A stretch of DNA of 64,000 nt, taken from NCBI RefSeq assembly GCF_003344965.1, contig NZ_CP031194.1, forward strand, positions 8,390,853-8,454,852. Direction: 5' to 3'. Position numbers and translations under genes: made by a program. The notes beneath the pieces are model-generated. The model was given only the letters and a program-made list of their open reading frames with translations, ran no database searches and was not told the DNA's origin. Within the stretch, counting starts at the first letter, position 1. Every line of letters begins with the position of its first letter. Shown here piece after piece: positions 27,242 to 36,452 of the stretch. The stretch is from Streptomyces paludis. GTDB taxonomy: Bacteria > Actinomycetota > Actinomycetes > Streptomycetales > Streptomycetaceae.

Positions 27242-29569
27242 CTACGGTGCCGGCCGGGAAGAGCGTCGGTGGACGAGCCAGCCGGAGGCGATGAGGAGGG
27301 CGGCCAGGGCGGTGAGGGCGAGGGCTGTCACGCCGGTGGAGGCGAGGCTGCCGCCGCCGTTCACTACCGTGCCGGTCCCGGTCGTGCCCGAGGTGCCTGT
27401 CGTGGCTGTTTCCCCTGTTGTGCCTGTGGTTCCCCCGGTATCGGTTCCGCCCGTTCCGCTTGTTTCACCTGCTCCGCCTGCGGCTTCGGAGCCTCCTGCG
27501 GTGGCCGTTCCGCCGTCGGTTCCACCGCTGTCGGTTCCCCCGGCGTCGGTTCCGCCTCCGTTGGTCTCCCCGTCGTCCGGCCCCGGGTCCTGGCCGCCCG
27601 CGTCCCCGCCGGTGGCACCACCGCCCGCGTCGCCGCCGCCTGTCGTCGTGCCACCGTCCGTCGCGCCGCCGCCTGTCGTCGTGCCGCCGCTTGAGGTGTC
27701 CTTCTCCGTGACCGTGAGGGTCACGGGGACGGTACGGGTGGTTCCCGCCGCGTTGGTGAATTCGGCGCGGTACTGGTAGCCGTCCTGTGTCGTACGGGCG
27801 GTGAAGGTGTACGTGGTGGCGGTGGCGTTGTCGATGGTGTTCCAGGTCTGGGCGCCGTCGGGGCTGACCTGCCACCGTACGGACGGCTCGGGCTCGCCCT
27901 CGGCGACGGCGGTGAAGGCGACCGTGTCACCGGGCTCGGCCGACCGGTCCACCGGTGGTTCGGTGACCCTCGGCGACATCCGGCGGTCGAACTTGGTGAT
28001 TTTGCTTTCGGCCGGGCTGGTCACGTAGGCCGTTGCCCCGCCCGGCGCGACGGCCACCGATGCCTGGCCCGACTGGCCGTGGTTGCCCGGCAGTACGGTC
28101 GGCTCGGCGGTCTCCTCGAACGTCGTTGTGTCGTAGACCGTCAGGGCGCCGTTGTTGTCGTCGCCGCCGCCGGTGTGTCCGTTGTCCTGCCAGACCTGGA
28201 ACGCCCGTCCGGTGGCGGTGTCGAAGGCGACGGCCACCGCGCGGTCCTCCCCTTCGATGACGGTCAGGGGGTTCGCGTCCTTGTCGTAGATGTGGACGGC
28301 GTTCCCGATGCCCGCCCAGACGTTGCCGCCGGCCGGATCGGTCTTGATGAACCAGAGGTTTCCGGAGGGGAGTTGGGCGGTGGCGGTCACTTCGAGGGTT
28401 TCGGTGTCGATACGGCTCAGCTGCCCGTTCGCGTAACCCGACCAGGCGGCACCGCGCGCGGTGTCCACGCCGAGTCTGGTGCCTCCGCCGAGGGTGAGGG
28501 TCTTTGTGGGCGTGCCGGTGGCGGTCTCGATCTCGGAGAGGAGGGCGCCCTGCTGGACCAGGACCGTGCCGGGACCGTGGCCGGGCCCCGTGGCGGTGAC
28601 GGTGGCGCCGCTGAGCCAGACGCCCCGCGCGCTCTCGTCGCCGTCCTGGGCGGTGCCGATGCCGCGCAGCGGGTAGTGGAAGACGACACCGTCTCCGGCG
28701 AGCGGCGCGGCGATCTGGGTGACCCGGCGGGCCGCCATCGCGCCGCCCGCGCCCGGTGCCTGGCTGATGTGGCTGCGGACCGTGCCGTCCGCCGGGTCGA
28801 GTGCGTACAGCCCCTGTTCGTTCGCCGTGGTGTCGGGGACGGTGTCCGCGCCGACGTACAGCTTCCCGGAGTCGGGGTGCAGCAGCAGGTCCAGTGGCTT
28901 GCCCGCGCTGGTGAACTCGGCCGACTGCCGGTAGTCGACGGTGCCCGGTGGTACGCCCTCGCCGATGCCGCCGTCGCCGCCGCCGGTGCCCTGCCCGGCG
29001 AAGGCCAGGGGGATGCGTACGTCCTGGGAGCGGTCGCCGCTCGCGCGGTGGTCGACGCGGGTGACGACCGAGCAGGTGACCTGGGTGCAGTCGAGGCCGT
29101 CCCCCTTGAGCGCGACACCGATACTGATGTCGAAGGTCCCGCCGTCCCCGTACGCGGTGGCCATCTCCCCTTCGTACGTATCGCCCTTGGGGACGATCCA
29201 CTTCGAGGAGCCGGTGCCGCTCGTCATGTCGGCGCCGCCCAGGCAGGGGCTGGGGATGCGGCCGTCGCCGTTGTCCTTGCAGAAGGCGACGTAGATGCCC
29301 TTGGTGGTGTCGTACCCCTCGCCGGTGACCCGGATCGTCTCCCCGGCCGGATCGAGGCCGGTGGAGGCGGAGACGGTGAGTTTCTGGCCGTCCTCGCCGA
29401 GCCCGGTCCTGGGCGAGCCGGCGGCCTGTGCGACCGAGCCGGCGGTCACCGAGGCGAGGACCAGGGCGCCCGCCGTGAGCAACGAGGCGGAGCGGCGCCG
29501 TCCGTGCGGGACGCCAGGTCTGAAAAGTCCGCTTCCCGGGCGGATCCGGGAAGTCGTGTTGTGTCTCAT
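27242..29569 (-). CDS. LAxTG-anchored surface protein with beta-propeller and Ig-like domain
   Basis: A 775-residue exported protein. A long signal peptide (HGRRRSASLLTAGALVLASV, cleavage after AQA) precedes an immunoglobulin-like domain with two Cys pairs, a YncE-like propeller of repeated blades (about 210-560), an Ig-like domain (about 570-655), a Gly/Thr-rich wall-spanning linker and the C-terminal sorting signal LASTG, hydrophobic helix and HRRSSR. It is therefore a class E sortase substrate bound to peptidoglycan. An iron box lies upstream, suggesting expression under iron limitation and a role in iron or haem acquisition. The ligand is unknown. Confidence 0.88.
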   Translation of the reverse strand: MRHNTTSRIRPGSGLFRPGVPHGRRRSASLLTAGALVLASVTAGSVAQAAGSPRTGLGEDGQKLTVSASTGLDPAGETIRVTGEGYDTTKGIYVAFCKDNGDGRIPSPCLGGADMTSGTGSSKWIVPKGDTYEGEMATAYGDGGTFDISIGVALKGDGLDCTQVTCSVVTRVDHRASGDRSQDVRIPLAFAGQGTGGGDGGIGEGVPPGTVDYRQSAEFTSAGKPLDLLLHPDSGKLYVGADTVPDTTANEQGLYALDPADGTVRSHISQAPGAGGAMAARRVTQIAAPLAGDGVVFHYPLRGIGTAQDGDESARGVWLSGATVTATGPGHGPGTVLVQQGALLSEIETATGTPTKTLTLGGGTRLGVDTARGAAWSGYANGQLSRIDTETLEVTATAQLPSGNLWFIKTDPAGGNVWAGIGNAVHIYDKDANPLTVIEGEDRAVAVAFDTATGRAFQVWQDNGHTGGGDDNNGALTVYDTTTFEETAEPTVLPGNHGQSGQASVAVAPGGATAYVTSPAESKITKFDRRMSPRVTEPPVDRSAEPGDTVAFTAVAEGEPEPSVRWQVSPDGAQTWNTIDNATATTYTFTARTTQDGYQYRAEFTNAAGTTRTVPVTLTVTEKDTSSGGTTTGGGATDGGTTTGGGDAGGGATGGDAGGQDPGPDDGETNGGGTDAGGTDSGGTDGGTATAGGSEAAGGAGETSGTGGTDTGGTTGTTGETATTGTSGTTGTGTVVNGGGSLASTGVTALALTALAALLIASGWLVHRRSSRPAP

Positions 29570-29588
29570 GCGGTTCTCCCACCCCAAC

Positions 29589-29607
29589 TTTGGTAAGGCA
29601 AACCTAA
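29589..29607 (-). promoter_or_regulatory. Iron box (DmdR/IdeR-type operator)
   Basis: On the minus strand TTAGGTTTGCCTTACCAAA lies about 20-40 bases before the start codon of the LAxTG protein. It resembles the DmdR1/IdeR consensus TTAGGTTAGGCTCACCTAA, with a well-kept left half. Iron-dependent repression is inferred. Confidence 0.6.
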
Positions 29608-30039
29608 GTGTCTCTCCCTTTCCGTTGTCAACAGAAGGCAAAGAAAATCCCGCCAACCGGGCAACGGCGGACGAGAAGGGCAGCCGTACGGTCGGCGGGA
29701 AGGCCCAGCTGTCGTCGGGGTTCCGACGCCCAGCAACCGCCTTGACCGAACGCCACGTACGTTGCGCCCGATAGGGCTTCGCGAGGTCGCGCGCCCGACC
29801 GGCCAGAGAGCGCACGGGACTGCGCCGCCTCGACGCTGGTACCGGTCCGCGCACCGCCGTCGCGGTCGTTGAGACGGACCAGGCCTCGCCTCTGGTATGT
29901 CTCATGAGACAGGCGGCGTGGCCCTCGAAGTGGGTGGTCTCAGGGAAGCGCCTGCGTTCACGCGTTCACGGAAGAGGAAGAGAGCCGGGGTGACCTGGTC
30001 AGTCCACCCCGGCCCGCGGAGAAGACGTCTGCACAGGGG
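29608..30039. other. No supported gene
   Basis: It contains the promoter side of the LAxTG gene and then 400 bases without a credible reading frame. Confidence 0.5.
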
Positions 30040-30300
30040 AAATGGCCGGTGCTGTTGGCTCGCACCAGGCTGACGCGCGTATCGGCTGGTTCGAGTACGG
30101 CATCACGATCGGTGCAGCGTCGTCGCAAGGGGTACGCGGCAGAAGCCGCGGTCTTGCTGCTTCGTTTCATCTTCCATGAGCATCGAAACCACAAGTGCCA
30201 AGTGCGGATCTTCGCGCACAACGAAGCATCACTGGCTCTCTCCGCCGTCAGCTCGGCTTTGTAGTGGAGGGCCGACTGCGTGAGCTACCCGTCCGGGTGG
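30040..30300 (+). pseudogene. GNAT acetyltransferase remnant
   Basis: Pieces of a GNAT domain in three successive frames: ARIGWFEYGITIG (30080-30110), RRKGYAAEAAVLLLRFIF and HNEASLAL (30120-30240), then RRQLGFVVEGRLRE (30245-30290). Together they spell the acetyl-CoA-binding loop (R-x-x-G-x-A) and following helix, so two frameshifts have inactivated the gene. Confidence 0.7.
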
Positions 30301-30485
30301 TATCCCGGCCCGCCGATGGACGCTTCCGCAGGTCTCGGCGGCCACATGACTTCGATGCTCCCGGCGTTCACCTCGCCGGACTCCTGGAGGCGGTTCACCT
30401 CGGCTGCGTCGGCACCATACAGAAGCCGTGCGACAGCCTCGACCATCGGATCACCAGGCGGCAGGAAGCCGGACTCTGTGGACAT
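30285..30485 (-). CDS. Small hypothetical protein
   Basis: A 66-residue frame beginning MSTESGFLPPGDPMVEAVAR with a GGGAGAG ribosome-binding site nine bases upstream. It reads as a soluble, slightly acidic protein (LYGADAAEVNRLQESGEVNA). No family recognised. It overlaps the end of the decayed GNAT gene on the other strand. Confidence 0.45.
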   Translation of the reverse strand: MSTESGFLPPGDPMVEAVARLLYGADAAEVNRLQESGEVNAGSIEVMWPPRPAEASIGGPGYHPDG

Positions 30486-30808
30486 GATCGGGAACTCTCC
30501 CATCTCTCAGTTCGGGCTCGATGAGAGGCGCGCGGACATGCACTGACGTTGGCTCAGGATGCGAGGGCTTGGAGCAGACAGCCGCCGATCCGAGGGGCCG
30601 AGACGAACTCGCGGGCCGCTCCGTTGGCTAACCGACACAATCTGCTGACCTGCGGCTATGAGCGTTTCTGCTGGGACGGCTTCCCATCTGGATCAAGATC
30701 GTTTCCCTTTTGCCTGGTCACCGAGGTTGCCCCTCCCGGAGTACGGTCCGCGGCCGACCTCAGAACCGTACGGAGAACCCCGTGCGCGGTGTCCCCGGCG
30801 AGTTCTGG
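30486..30808. other. No supported gene
   Basis: Open frames here are short and lack domain or codon support. Confidence 0.5.
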
Positions 30809-31678
30809 CTATTCTTCCGGGCGAGTCCAGGTCTGGGCGAGTTCCGCGACCCAGGTGGCCGCCGCGTCGGGAGCGGGCGGGGGAGTGCCGACGACAACGA
30901 GTTCGGTGATGCCCGCTGCGTCGAGCGCGGGAAGGTGGTCCGGGGTGCCGTCGCTCAGCGCTACGGCGACGGTGAGCTCGTCGAAAGCGCGACCACGGTG
31001 GGAGCATTCGTCGGCGAGGGCGGCGATACGCGCCGGAACGTCGGCCGCCGGGATGTCGAAGCCGTACCAGCCGTCGGCGAGCGTGACCGCCCGGTGCAAG
31101 GCCGCGTCGCTGTTGCCGCCGACCACGACCGGGAGACGGCCGCCGTGCAGCGGCTTCGGGTTGACCCGGATCGCGTCGAAGCGGGTGAACTCCCCTGTGT
31201 AGGAGGCCGGGTCCTCGGCCCAGAGGGTGCGCATCGCCGCGATGTAATCGTCGGTGCGCCGCCCGCGCCCGGCGAAGGGGACTCCGAGCGCTGCGAATTC
31301 CTCGGCCGACCAGCCGGCCCCGACCCCGAGGCTGAACCGCCCGGCGGAAAGCACGTCGAGTGTGGCGGCCTGTTTGGCGACCACCACCGGGTTGTGCTCA
31401 GGCAGCAGGAGCACGCCGGTGGCGAGTTCGATCCTGCTGGTGACCGCCGCCGCGAAGGTCAGGGCAAGCAGCGGGTCCAGCCAGTCCGCATCCGCGGGCA
31501 CGGCGATCCGGCCGTCCGCGGAGTAGGGATAGCGAGACGCGGGCGCGTCCACGAGCACCACGTGCTCGCCGCACCAGAGCCTCGCGAAACCGTGTGTCTC
31601 CGCGGCTGTGGCCACCGCACGGATCACCTCGGGCCGGGCACCGCCACCGATACCGAGCGCGTGCAGTCCCACTCGCAT
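30809..31678 (-). CDS. LLM-class F420-dependent oxidoreductase
   Basis: A 289-residue luciferase-like TIM-barrel enzyme. Diagnostic segments are LWCGEHVVLVD (residues 34-44), TSRIELATGVLLLPEHNPVV and LDVLSAGRFSLGVGAGWSAE, then LPVVVGGNSDAALHRAV. These match the TIGR03619 group that uses coenzyme F420 in actinobacteria. The substrate is not evident. It stands alone; a 13-bp-arm hairpin lies on its upstream side at 31860-31893. Confidence 0.9.
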   Translation of the reverse strand: MRVGLHALGIGGGARPEVIRAVATAAETHGFARLWCGEHVVLVDAPASRYPYSADGRIAVPADADWLDPLLALTFAAAVTSRIELATGVLLLPEHNPVVVAKQAATLDVLSAGRFSLGVGAGWSAEEFAALGVPFAGRGRRTDDYIAAMRTLWAEDPASYTGEFTRFDAIRVNPKPLHGGRLPVVVGGNSDAALHRAVTLADGWYGFDIPAADVPARIAALADECSHRGRAFDELTVAVALSDGTPDHLPALDAAGITELVVVGTPPPAPDAAATWVAELAQTWTRPEE

Positions 31679-32375
31679 CCTCCACCTCCGAGCGTCACCC
31701 TAAGCGCGAAGCACGGATGGCTCGGGAGACGTGGCCCGCCGCGCGCGGGCATACCGTCCGAACGAGCGAAACCACCCGCCCCGGGCCGCGCAGCGAGCGC
31801 CTCTGGAGCCGATGCCGACTCTCCTCAAGGCCGACGATGACTGGTCCCGGCCACCGCCTCGGGCGCGCCGTCGAACAGGTGACGGCGCGCCCGGCACGAT
31901 GCCTTCATCTCGGCGTGCGGCGATTCGCTTCCGCTCCTCGCCGGGGACGAGAGCGTTGGAGTGGGTCCACCACCCGCTCGACGGTGCCGACGCGGTGGTC
32001 AAGACCTCCATCGAACGCTCACCAGGCACTCTCGGCCGTCCGCCGGTCCGGCCCCCTCCGAGGGGGTACCCCGCCCCTGGAAGCGCCCGGACGTCGCCTT
32101 CTGTGACTGCCAGATGGCGGGGTACTGGTCACGGACCGGGCTGAGCGACGCGATGTGCAGGATCGTCGATTCGGCGTGCCAACGCGCCCCGATCGAGTGA
32201 GTCACGAACCGCAACCAACATGACAGACCGTCAGCTCACTAGACTCAAAAACAGGCCGCTGACCAGGGGAAATGAAGAACCGCAACTGCAGTACTAGGCG
32301 GGCACCCAAGATGCTGGTCCTGAAGCAGCACCCCTCCGAACTAACCATCACCGGAACGTGATACGTAGCTCGCCG
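31679..32375. other. Gene-poor stretch with a strong hairpin
   Basis: No supported gene. At 31860-31893 13-bp perfect arms (CGGGCGCGCCGTC and its complement) flank an 8-base loop, a terminator-grade structure without an obvious owner. The rest resembles decayed DNA leading into the element remnants. Confidence 0.45.
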
Positions 32376-32566
32376 ACCACTTCCAGGGCGATGAGCTGGA
32401 TGCCGGGCAGCGGGGACTCGCGAAGGCGTTTGCCTGCTCCGCCCGCCTCGTCGTGAGGGCATTGGCCCCGCCGGCGAGGGCAAGACCACCGCCCTCCAAC
32501 TCGTCCGCGACGCGGTGGCGGCCGGTGGCGGCCGACTCATACCTCTTGCCCCTCCTCACGCGCGAT
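32376..32566 (+). pseudogene. MobF/TraA-type relaxase-helicase fragment
   Basis: DHFQGDELDAGQRGLAKAFA in one frame continues, after a frameshift near 32459, as GIGPAGEGKTTALQLVRDAV and AAGGGRLIPLAP before a stop. This is the RecD-like helicase P-loop region of TraA-type conjugative relaxases. Everything before and after is missing, and an integrase fragment begins at once downstream. Confidence 0.7.
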
Positions 32567-32569
32567 GAA

Positions 32570-33860
32570 AGTCCTCGAAAACGAGCGACAGCGACACCGA
32601 CCACAGTAAGAACCGCGCCCGCCGCAAAGCCGCCATGGACCAGCGCACCCGCACCCTCCTGCCCGCGCTCCCCGCCCTGGTCAAAGCCGTCGAGCGCCAG
32701 CTCAAAGACGCCCAGACGTGTCTCGCTACCGGACGGGAGACCCCGGCCGGAGCCCCCTTCACCACCCCGGCCGGCGAGACCCTTCTCCGCCGGGCCGGGG
32801 TGTCGTCCCGGGTTTACGCCGACGACCCCGCCACCGGCCGGCGCAGAGACCTGACCGTCGAGGAAGAACGCGCGTTCTGGGCCTGGGCCATCGTCGAGGT
32901 CCTCCGCCACACCGGCATGCGCATCGAGGAAGCGCTGGAGCTTACCCACCACAGCTTCGTCGCCTATCGGCTGCCCACCACCGGCGAGATCGTGCCCATG
33001 CTGCAAGTCGCCCCGTCCAAGCTCGACCAGGATCGGCTGCTGCTGGTCTCGCCAGAACTCGGCGAGGTGCTGACAGCGATCATCCACCGCGTCCGGCGCG
33101 GGCAGCAGGCCATGCCCCTGGTCGCCGCCTACGACAGTCCGGAACGGCTCTGGAGTGCGCCGATGCCGTTCCTCTTCCAACGCCGCTGCGGCCCGGAGGA
33201 CCGAGCGATCCCGCGCAACTACATCTACACCTGCCTCAACGACGCCCTCGCCGCGAGCGGGCTCACCGGACCCGCCAACGAGCAACTTCGGTACACGCCG
33301 CACGACTTCCGAAGAATCTTCGTGACGGACGCCCTCCGCTCCGGGCTGCCCCCGCACATCGCCGCCCGCATCTGCGGCCACCGGACGGTCGACACGACAC
33401 TCGGATATGCCGCGATCTACCCCGAGGACGTCATCAACCACCACCGGTCCTTTATCGCCCGCCGCCGAACGCTGCGGCCCAGCGAGGAGTACCGCGAGCC
33501 ACCGCGCAGGAGTGGCAGGACTTCCTGGCCCACTTCGAGCTGCGCAAGGTGGCGCTGGGCGTCTGCGCTCGCGACTTCGGCACCCCCTGCGTCCATGAGC
33601 ACGCTTGCATCAGATGCCCCGTCCTACGGCCCGATCCCGAGCAGATGCCCCGCCTGAAGGAGATCCACGCGAACCCGCTCAACCGGCTCCAGGAGGCCAA
33701 GGAACAGGGCTGGCTCGGCGAGGTCGCCGCGATCGAGGCCAGCCTCGCCGCCGCCGAGCAGAAGCTCGCCGCCATGCGCGACCTCGCTGCCCGGCACGCC
33801 ACTGTCCACCTGGGCATAACCGACTTCCGCACCAGCGCGGGGCTCCTCAGCGCGGAGTAA
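32570..33860 (+). pseudogene. Tyrosine recombinase, truncated and frameshifted
   Basis: The C-terminal catalytic part of a large tyrosine recombinase. Catalytic residues: Arg in RHTGMRIEEALELT, the H-x-x-R pair in YTPHDFRRIFVTDAL, and GHRTVDTTLGYAAIYPEDV with the Tyr nucleophile region. A frameshift near 33490-33500 moves the rest (QDFLAHFELRKVALGVCARD, then CVHEHACIRCPVLRP) into another frame. The N-terminus is replaced by the relaxase fragment. It resembles the Streptomyces integrases with a Cys-rich C-terminal tail. Confidence 0.8.
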
Positions 33861-34632
33861 CCGGGGACTGAGAGTTCTGTTCATTGACGTGCCTCACAAG
33901 CCGTTCGAGGCACACCGACACGTGCTCCCAGCGCTTCTCCAACCAGGGGCGTGCACCCTCGGCGGCCCGATGCCGCACGTTTTTACGCAGATCCTTCAAG
34001 TCCTCCAGAAGCTCGGTCGTGGACGGTTCGCTGTCGTGGGCTCCGTGAAAGAGGCCAGCTTCGGCGGCCGCGGCGATGAGCTGGGCGAAGCTAAGCTTCT
34101 TAGCCCGCTTGTTCACGAGCTCCTCCAGGACAAGCTCGCAAGCTGTGTGGAGTTCTTCAAGGAGCACTTCGGGAGCGATCTCGCCGAAGTTCCAGGCCAC
34201 GATTAGATCCTCTGTGACGGAGAGCCTGGCGTGGAGTTGCGGGGCAGACGGACAGTCATAGTCATACGGCGGGTAGTAGTAGCTGGTCTCTCTGACGCCT
34301 CTCAGGACCATGGGGCCGTCCTGCTCGACGTGCCGACCCCTCAGCATCATCTCAGCCAATCCGCGGCCTATTCGAGCACGCTGTGCTGGAGAGAGACCTT
34401 CGACCGGGCAGCCCTCGGCAACGAGGGGAAGGTCCCGCTCAAGGCGGTAGCCCAGGAGATCAATCGTGCGAGAGTGGCCATCGACGCGGACGATACAGCG
34501 GCGTGACTGGGGATGTCGCCACCGCCATGAGAGGCCGAGCTTGTGAGCCCTGGCCCGTCCGGCCGACAGGCATACGCGGACGATCGCTTCCTGCGCTGCC
34601 GTATACGTGAATTCAAAGTCGAAACCAGCCAT
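33847..34632 (-). CDS. Hypothetical protein
   Basis: A 261-residue protein starting MAGFDFEFTYTAAQEAIVRV, with a basic middle (RWRHPQSRRCIVRVDGHSR), a Tyr-rich YYYPPYDYDCP and a helical, charged C-terminal half. No known domain. The frame is open further upstream, but the text there has no protein-like character, so the ATG at 34632 is preferred although its ribosome-binding site is weak. Its end overlaps the integrase remnant by 14 bases. Probably cargo of a mobile element. Confidence 0.6.
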   Translation of the reverse strand: MAGFDFEFTYTAAQEAIVRVCLSAGRARAHKLGLSWRWRHPQSRRCIVRVDGHSRTIDLLGYRLERDLPLVAEGCPVEGLSPAQRARIGRGLAEMMLRGRHVEQDGPMVLRGVRETSYYYPPYDYDCPSAPQLHARLSVTEDLIVAWNFGEIAPEVLLEELHTACELVLEELVNKRAKKLSFAQLIAAAAEAGLFHGAHDSEPSTTELLEDLKDLRKNVRHRAAEGARPWLEKRWEHVSVCLERLVRHVNEQNSQSPVTPR

Positions 34633-34782
34633 ACCACTTGTTCTATCGCAGAGCGGCATGGCTGAGGGGGCTTGCACACCGAACTCGCGCCCCCACGGCA
34701 CACCCATGCAACCGTTACTTTGGGTGGCCGAGGGTGCGAGTGTTTGCCAGCCTGAAGCCAACCTGCTCAGTTCGGATAAGAC

Positions 34783-35058
34783 CAACTTGGCTCGCTCGGC
34801 CTGGTCCTCAACGCCATCGTGCTCTGGACGACCCGCTACATTGACGCCGCCGTCGCCCAGCTCCGTGCCGAGGGCCACGAGATCCGGAACGAGGACATCG
34901 CCCGGCTGTCCCCGCTCAAGCACCGCAACCTCAACGTGCTCGGCCGCTACAGCTTCACCGCCTCCACCCCGGCCGCCGGCGCACTGCGGCCCCTGCGGGA
35001 CCCGGAGGCACCGGAACTCGACGACGACGAGGACGGCTCGGGGCTCACCCGTGTGTAG
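34783..35058 (+). pseudogene. Tn3-family transposase 3' remnant
   Basis: The last 91 codons of a TnpA: QLGSLGLVLNAIVLWTTRYI, DAAVAQLRAEGHEIRNEDIA and RLSPLKHRNLNVLGRYSF. This is the conserved C-terminal block of Tn3-group (Tn4556-like) transposases. The other roughly 900 codons are missing. With the serine recombinase at 36.5 kb it probably marks an old Tn3-type transposon. Confidence 0.85.
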
Positions 35059-35082
35059 CCCCGGCAGGAGTCGCAGGAGCGA

Positions 35083-35120
35083 GGTGTGGGGCTCGGTTGT
35101 CACACCCCGAGTCCCACACC
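35083..35120. terminator. Long hairpin between tnpA remnant and GNAT gene
   Basis: Fourteen-base arms GGTGTGGGGCTCGG and CCGAGTCCCACACC pair with one G-U, around a 10-base loop. The hairpin lies 17 bases before the stop of the GNAT gene on the other strand, so it is a likely terminator for it. Confidence 0.65.
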
Positions 35121-35136
35121 GATTCCTGTCTCTGGG

Positions 35137-36039
35137 TTAGATCAGATCGATGCGTTCCTGGGCGATGGGGTAGCCGACCCTCGCGAAGTGGGCAGCCATC
35201 GGAACGTTGGTCTGGTCAGTCCCGGCCACGATGCGGTCCACACCCTCGTCAGCGAGCTTATGAGTGGCCTCGACGAGCAGGTCATAGGCGTATCCGTGGC
35301 CGCGGTGCTCGGGCACGACGCCGATGTAGCCGATGAGAGGGTCTCCGTAGTTGCGGGCGGGGACGCTCAGGCCGACGAGTTCCCCGGCAGGGTTGTAGGC
35401 AAGGCGCCACCACTCGCGCGGGCTTGGCAACCAGTGCAGATGGTCCAGTTCTTCCCGGGCGGCCACCTCCAGCCCTGATGCGGCGACGGTGCGGCGTACA
35501 TGGGCGTCGAGACTGCCCTGGTGAATACGACGGAAGACGTCAAGGATCGCCGCGTCGTCGGGCTCGGGACGGAATTCGAGGCGGCCCGGGCGCGCGGGCA
35601 CACCGCAGTCCGGCGTCCAGCGGTAGCGGAACCGCTCGACCAGAGGCGACATTCCTGCGGCGATGGCCGCATCGATCCGGGCCTGAGCCTGCTCCCGGAG
35701 TGCGGGGACGTCGCGCCAGCCGGGCGGCAGCTTGAGTGAGTACTCGGCCTGCAGCGGCGAGACGTGGAGCAGTTGTACGGCTGCACTGGCGTCCGTGAAA
35801 TCAAACCAGTCCAGAGCGACCGGCTTGTTGTCTTTTGGCCCGGCCCACCAAGCTGCCCGCGCAACGACGACGCCGTCACGCAAGGCCACCCAGGTCCACT
35901 CAGGGCGGTACTTACCGGCGGCGGCCATCCCGCTGTAGGTGTCGCCGAAGGCGGCGAAGCCGACCAGGCCAGGATCGGGCAGGGATTCGAAAAGTGCTTC
36001 CTCGCCTGTGGCGAGGGGGCGGATGACCAGATCGGTCAC
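35137..36039 (-). CDS. GNAT-family N-acetyltransferase
   Basis: A 300-residue acetyltransferase with two GNAT-like halves. The acetyl-CoA loop is in the C-terminal half: IGYIGVVPEHRGHGYAYDLL, followed by GTDQTNVPMAAHFARVGYP. The GTG at 36039 has GGAAGGA at eight bases. An 18-codon leader frame with its own strong ribosome-binding site lies 35 bases upstream (36074-36130). It lies between a Tn3 transposase remnant and a serine recombinase, so it may be transposon cargo, perhaps for drug or toxin modification. Confidence 0.88.
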   Translation of the reverse strand: MTDLVIRPLATGEEALFESLPDPGLVGFAAFGDTYSGMAAAGKYRPEWTWVALRDGVVVARAAWWAGPKDNKPVALDWFDFTDASAAVQLLHVSPLQAEYSLKLPPGWRDVPALREQAQARIDAAIAAGMSPLVERFRYRWTPDCGVPARPGRLEFRPEPDDAAILDVFRRIHQGSLDAHVRRTVAASGLEVAAREELDHLHWLPSPREWWRLAYNPAGELVGLSVPARNYGDPLIGYIGVVPEHRGHGYAYDLLVEATHKLADEGVDRIVAGTDQTNVPMAAHFARVGYPIAQERIDLI

Positions 36040-36073
36040 GTGAGAGGTCCTTCCGGGTAGCGACGCGCTCCCT

Positions 36074-36130
36074 TCAGATCCTCGGCGTCCTCGGAACAGG
36101 GTGGGAGCGCATGAGAGTCAGCTGGCTCAC
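36074..36130 (-). CDS. Leader peptide upstream of GNAT gene
   Basis: A GTG-started frame of 18 residues, MSQLTLMRSHPVPRTPRI, with an excellent GGAGGTG ribosome-binding site eight bases upstream. It ends 34 bases before the GNAT start. Such a strong initiation site before a tiny frame suggests translational attenuation or a coupling leader. The peptide is rich in Arg and Pro, which can slow ribosomes. Confidence 0.5.
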   Translation of the reverse strand: MSQLTLMRSHPVPRTPRI

Positions 36131-36149
36131 GGTTCCCACCTCCTTTTTT

Positions 36150-36452
36150 GCGGTCGAGGACGCGAGCGGAGCGTAACAGCGTGATCGAATGACCGACAAC
36201 AGTATTTGACCTGCCGCACGCACCACATCTCGACCCGCTCGCCCAAACAGGGCCTGCCGTCCATCGGAACGCAATCCGGCGCCACCGACGACCTCAGAGC
36301 GACGAGTGTCATGCACGGCCATTCTCATAAATGGTCATCTGTGAGAGTTCTGCGAGAGCCCCCCGCAGTGATCACGTTTCCGCAGGTCACCGCTCGCAAA
36401 AGTCCTCTCGAAACCGGCGCGTTGTGCGAGGCGCTTCTGAGAGACTTCCCGG
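36150..36452. other. No supported gene
   Basis: About 300 bases, presumably holding the promoter for the leader/GNAT transcript. No consensus site is clear. Confidence 0.4.

Noticed and set aside
27927..29582. 551-codon Arg-rich frame within the LAxTG protein gene
   Set aside because: A shifted frame of the same strand with extreme Arg/His content and no domain.
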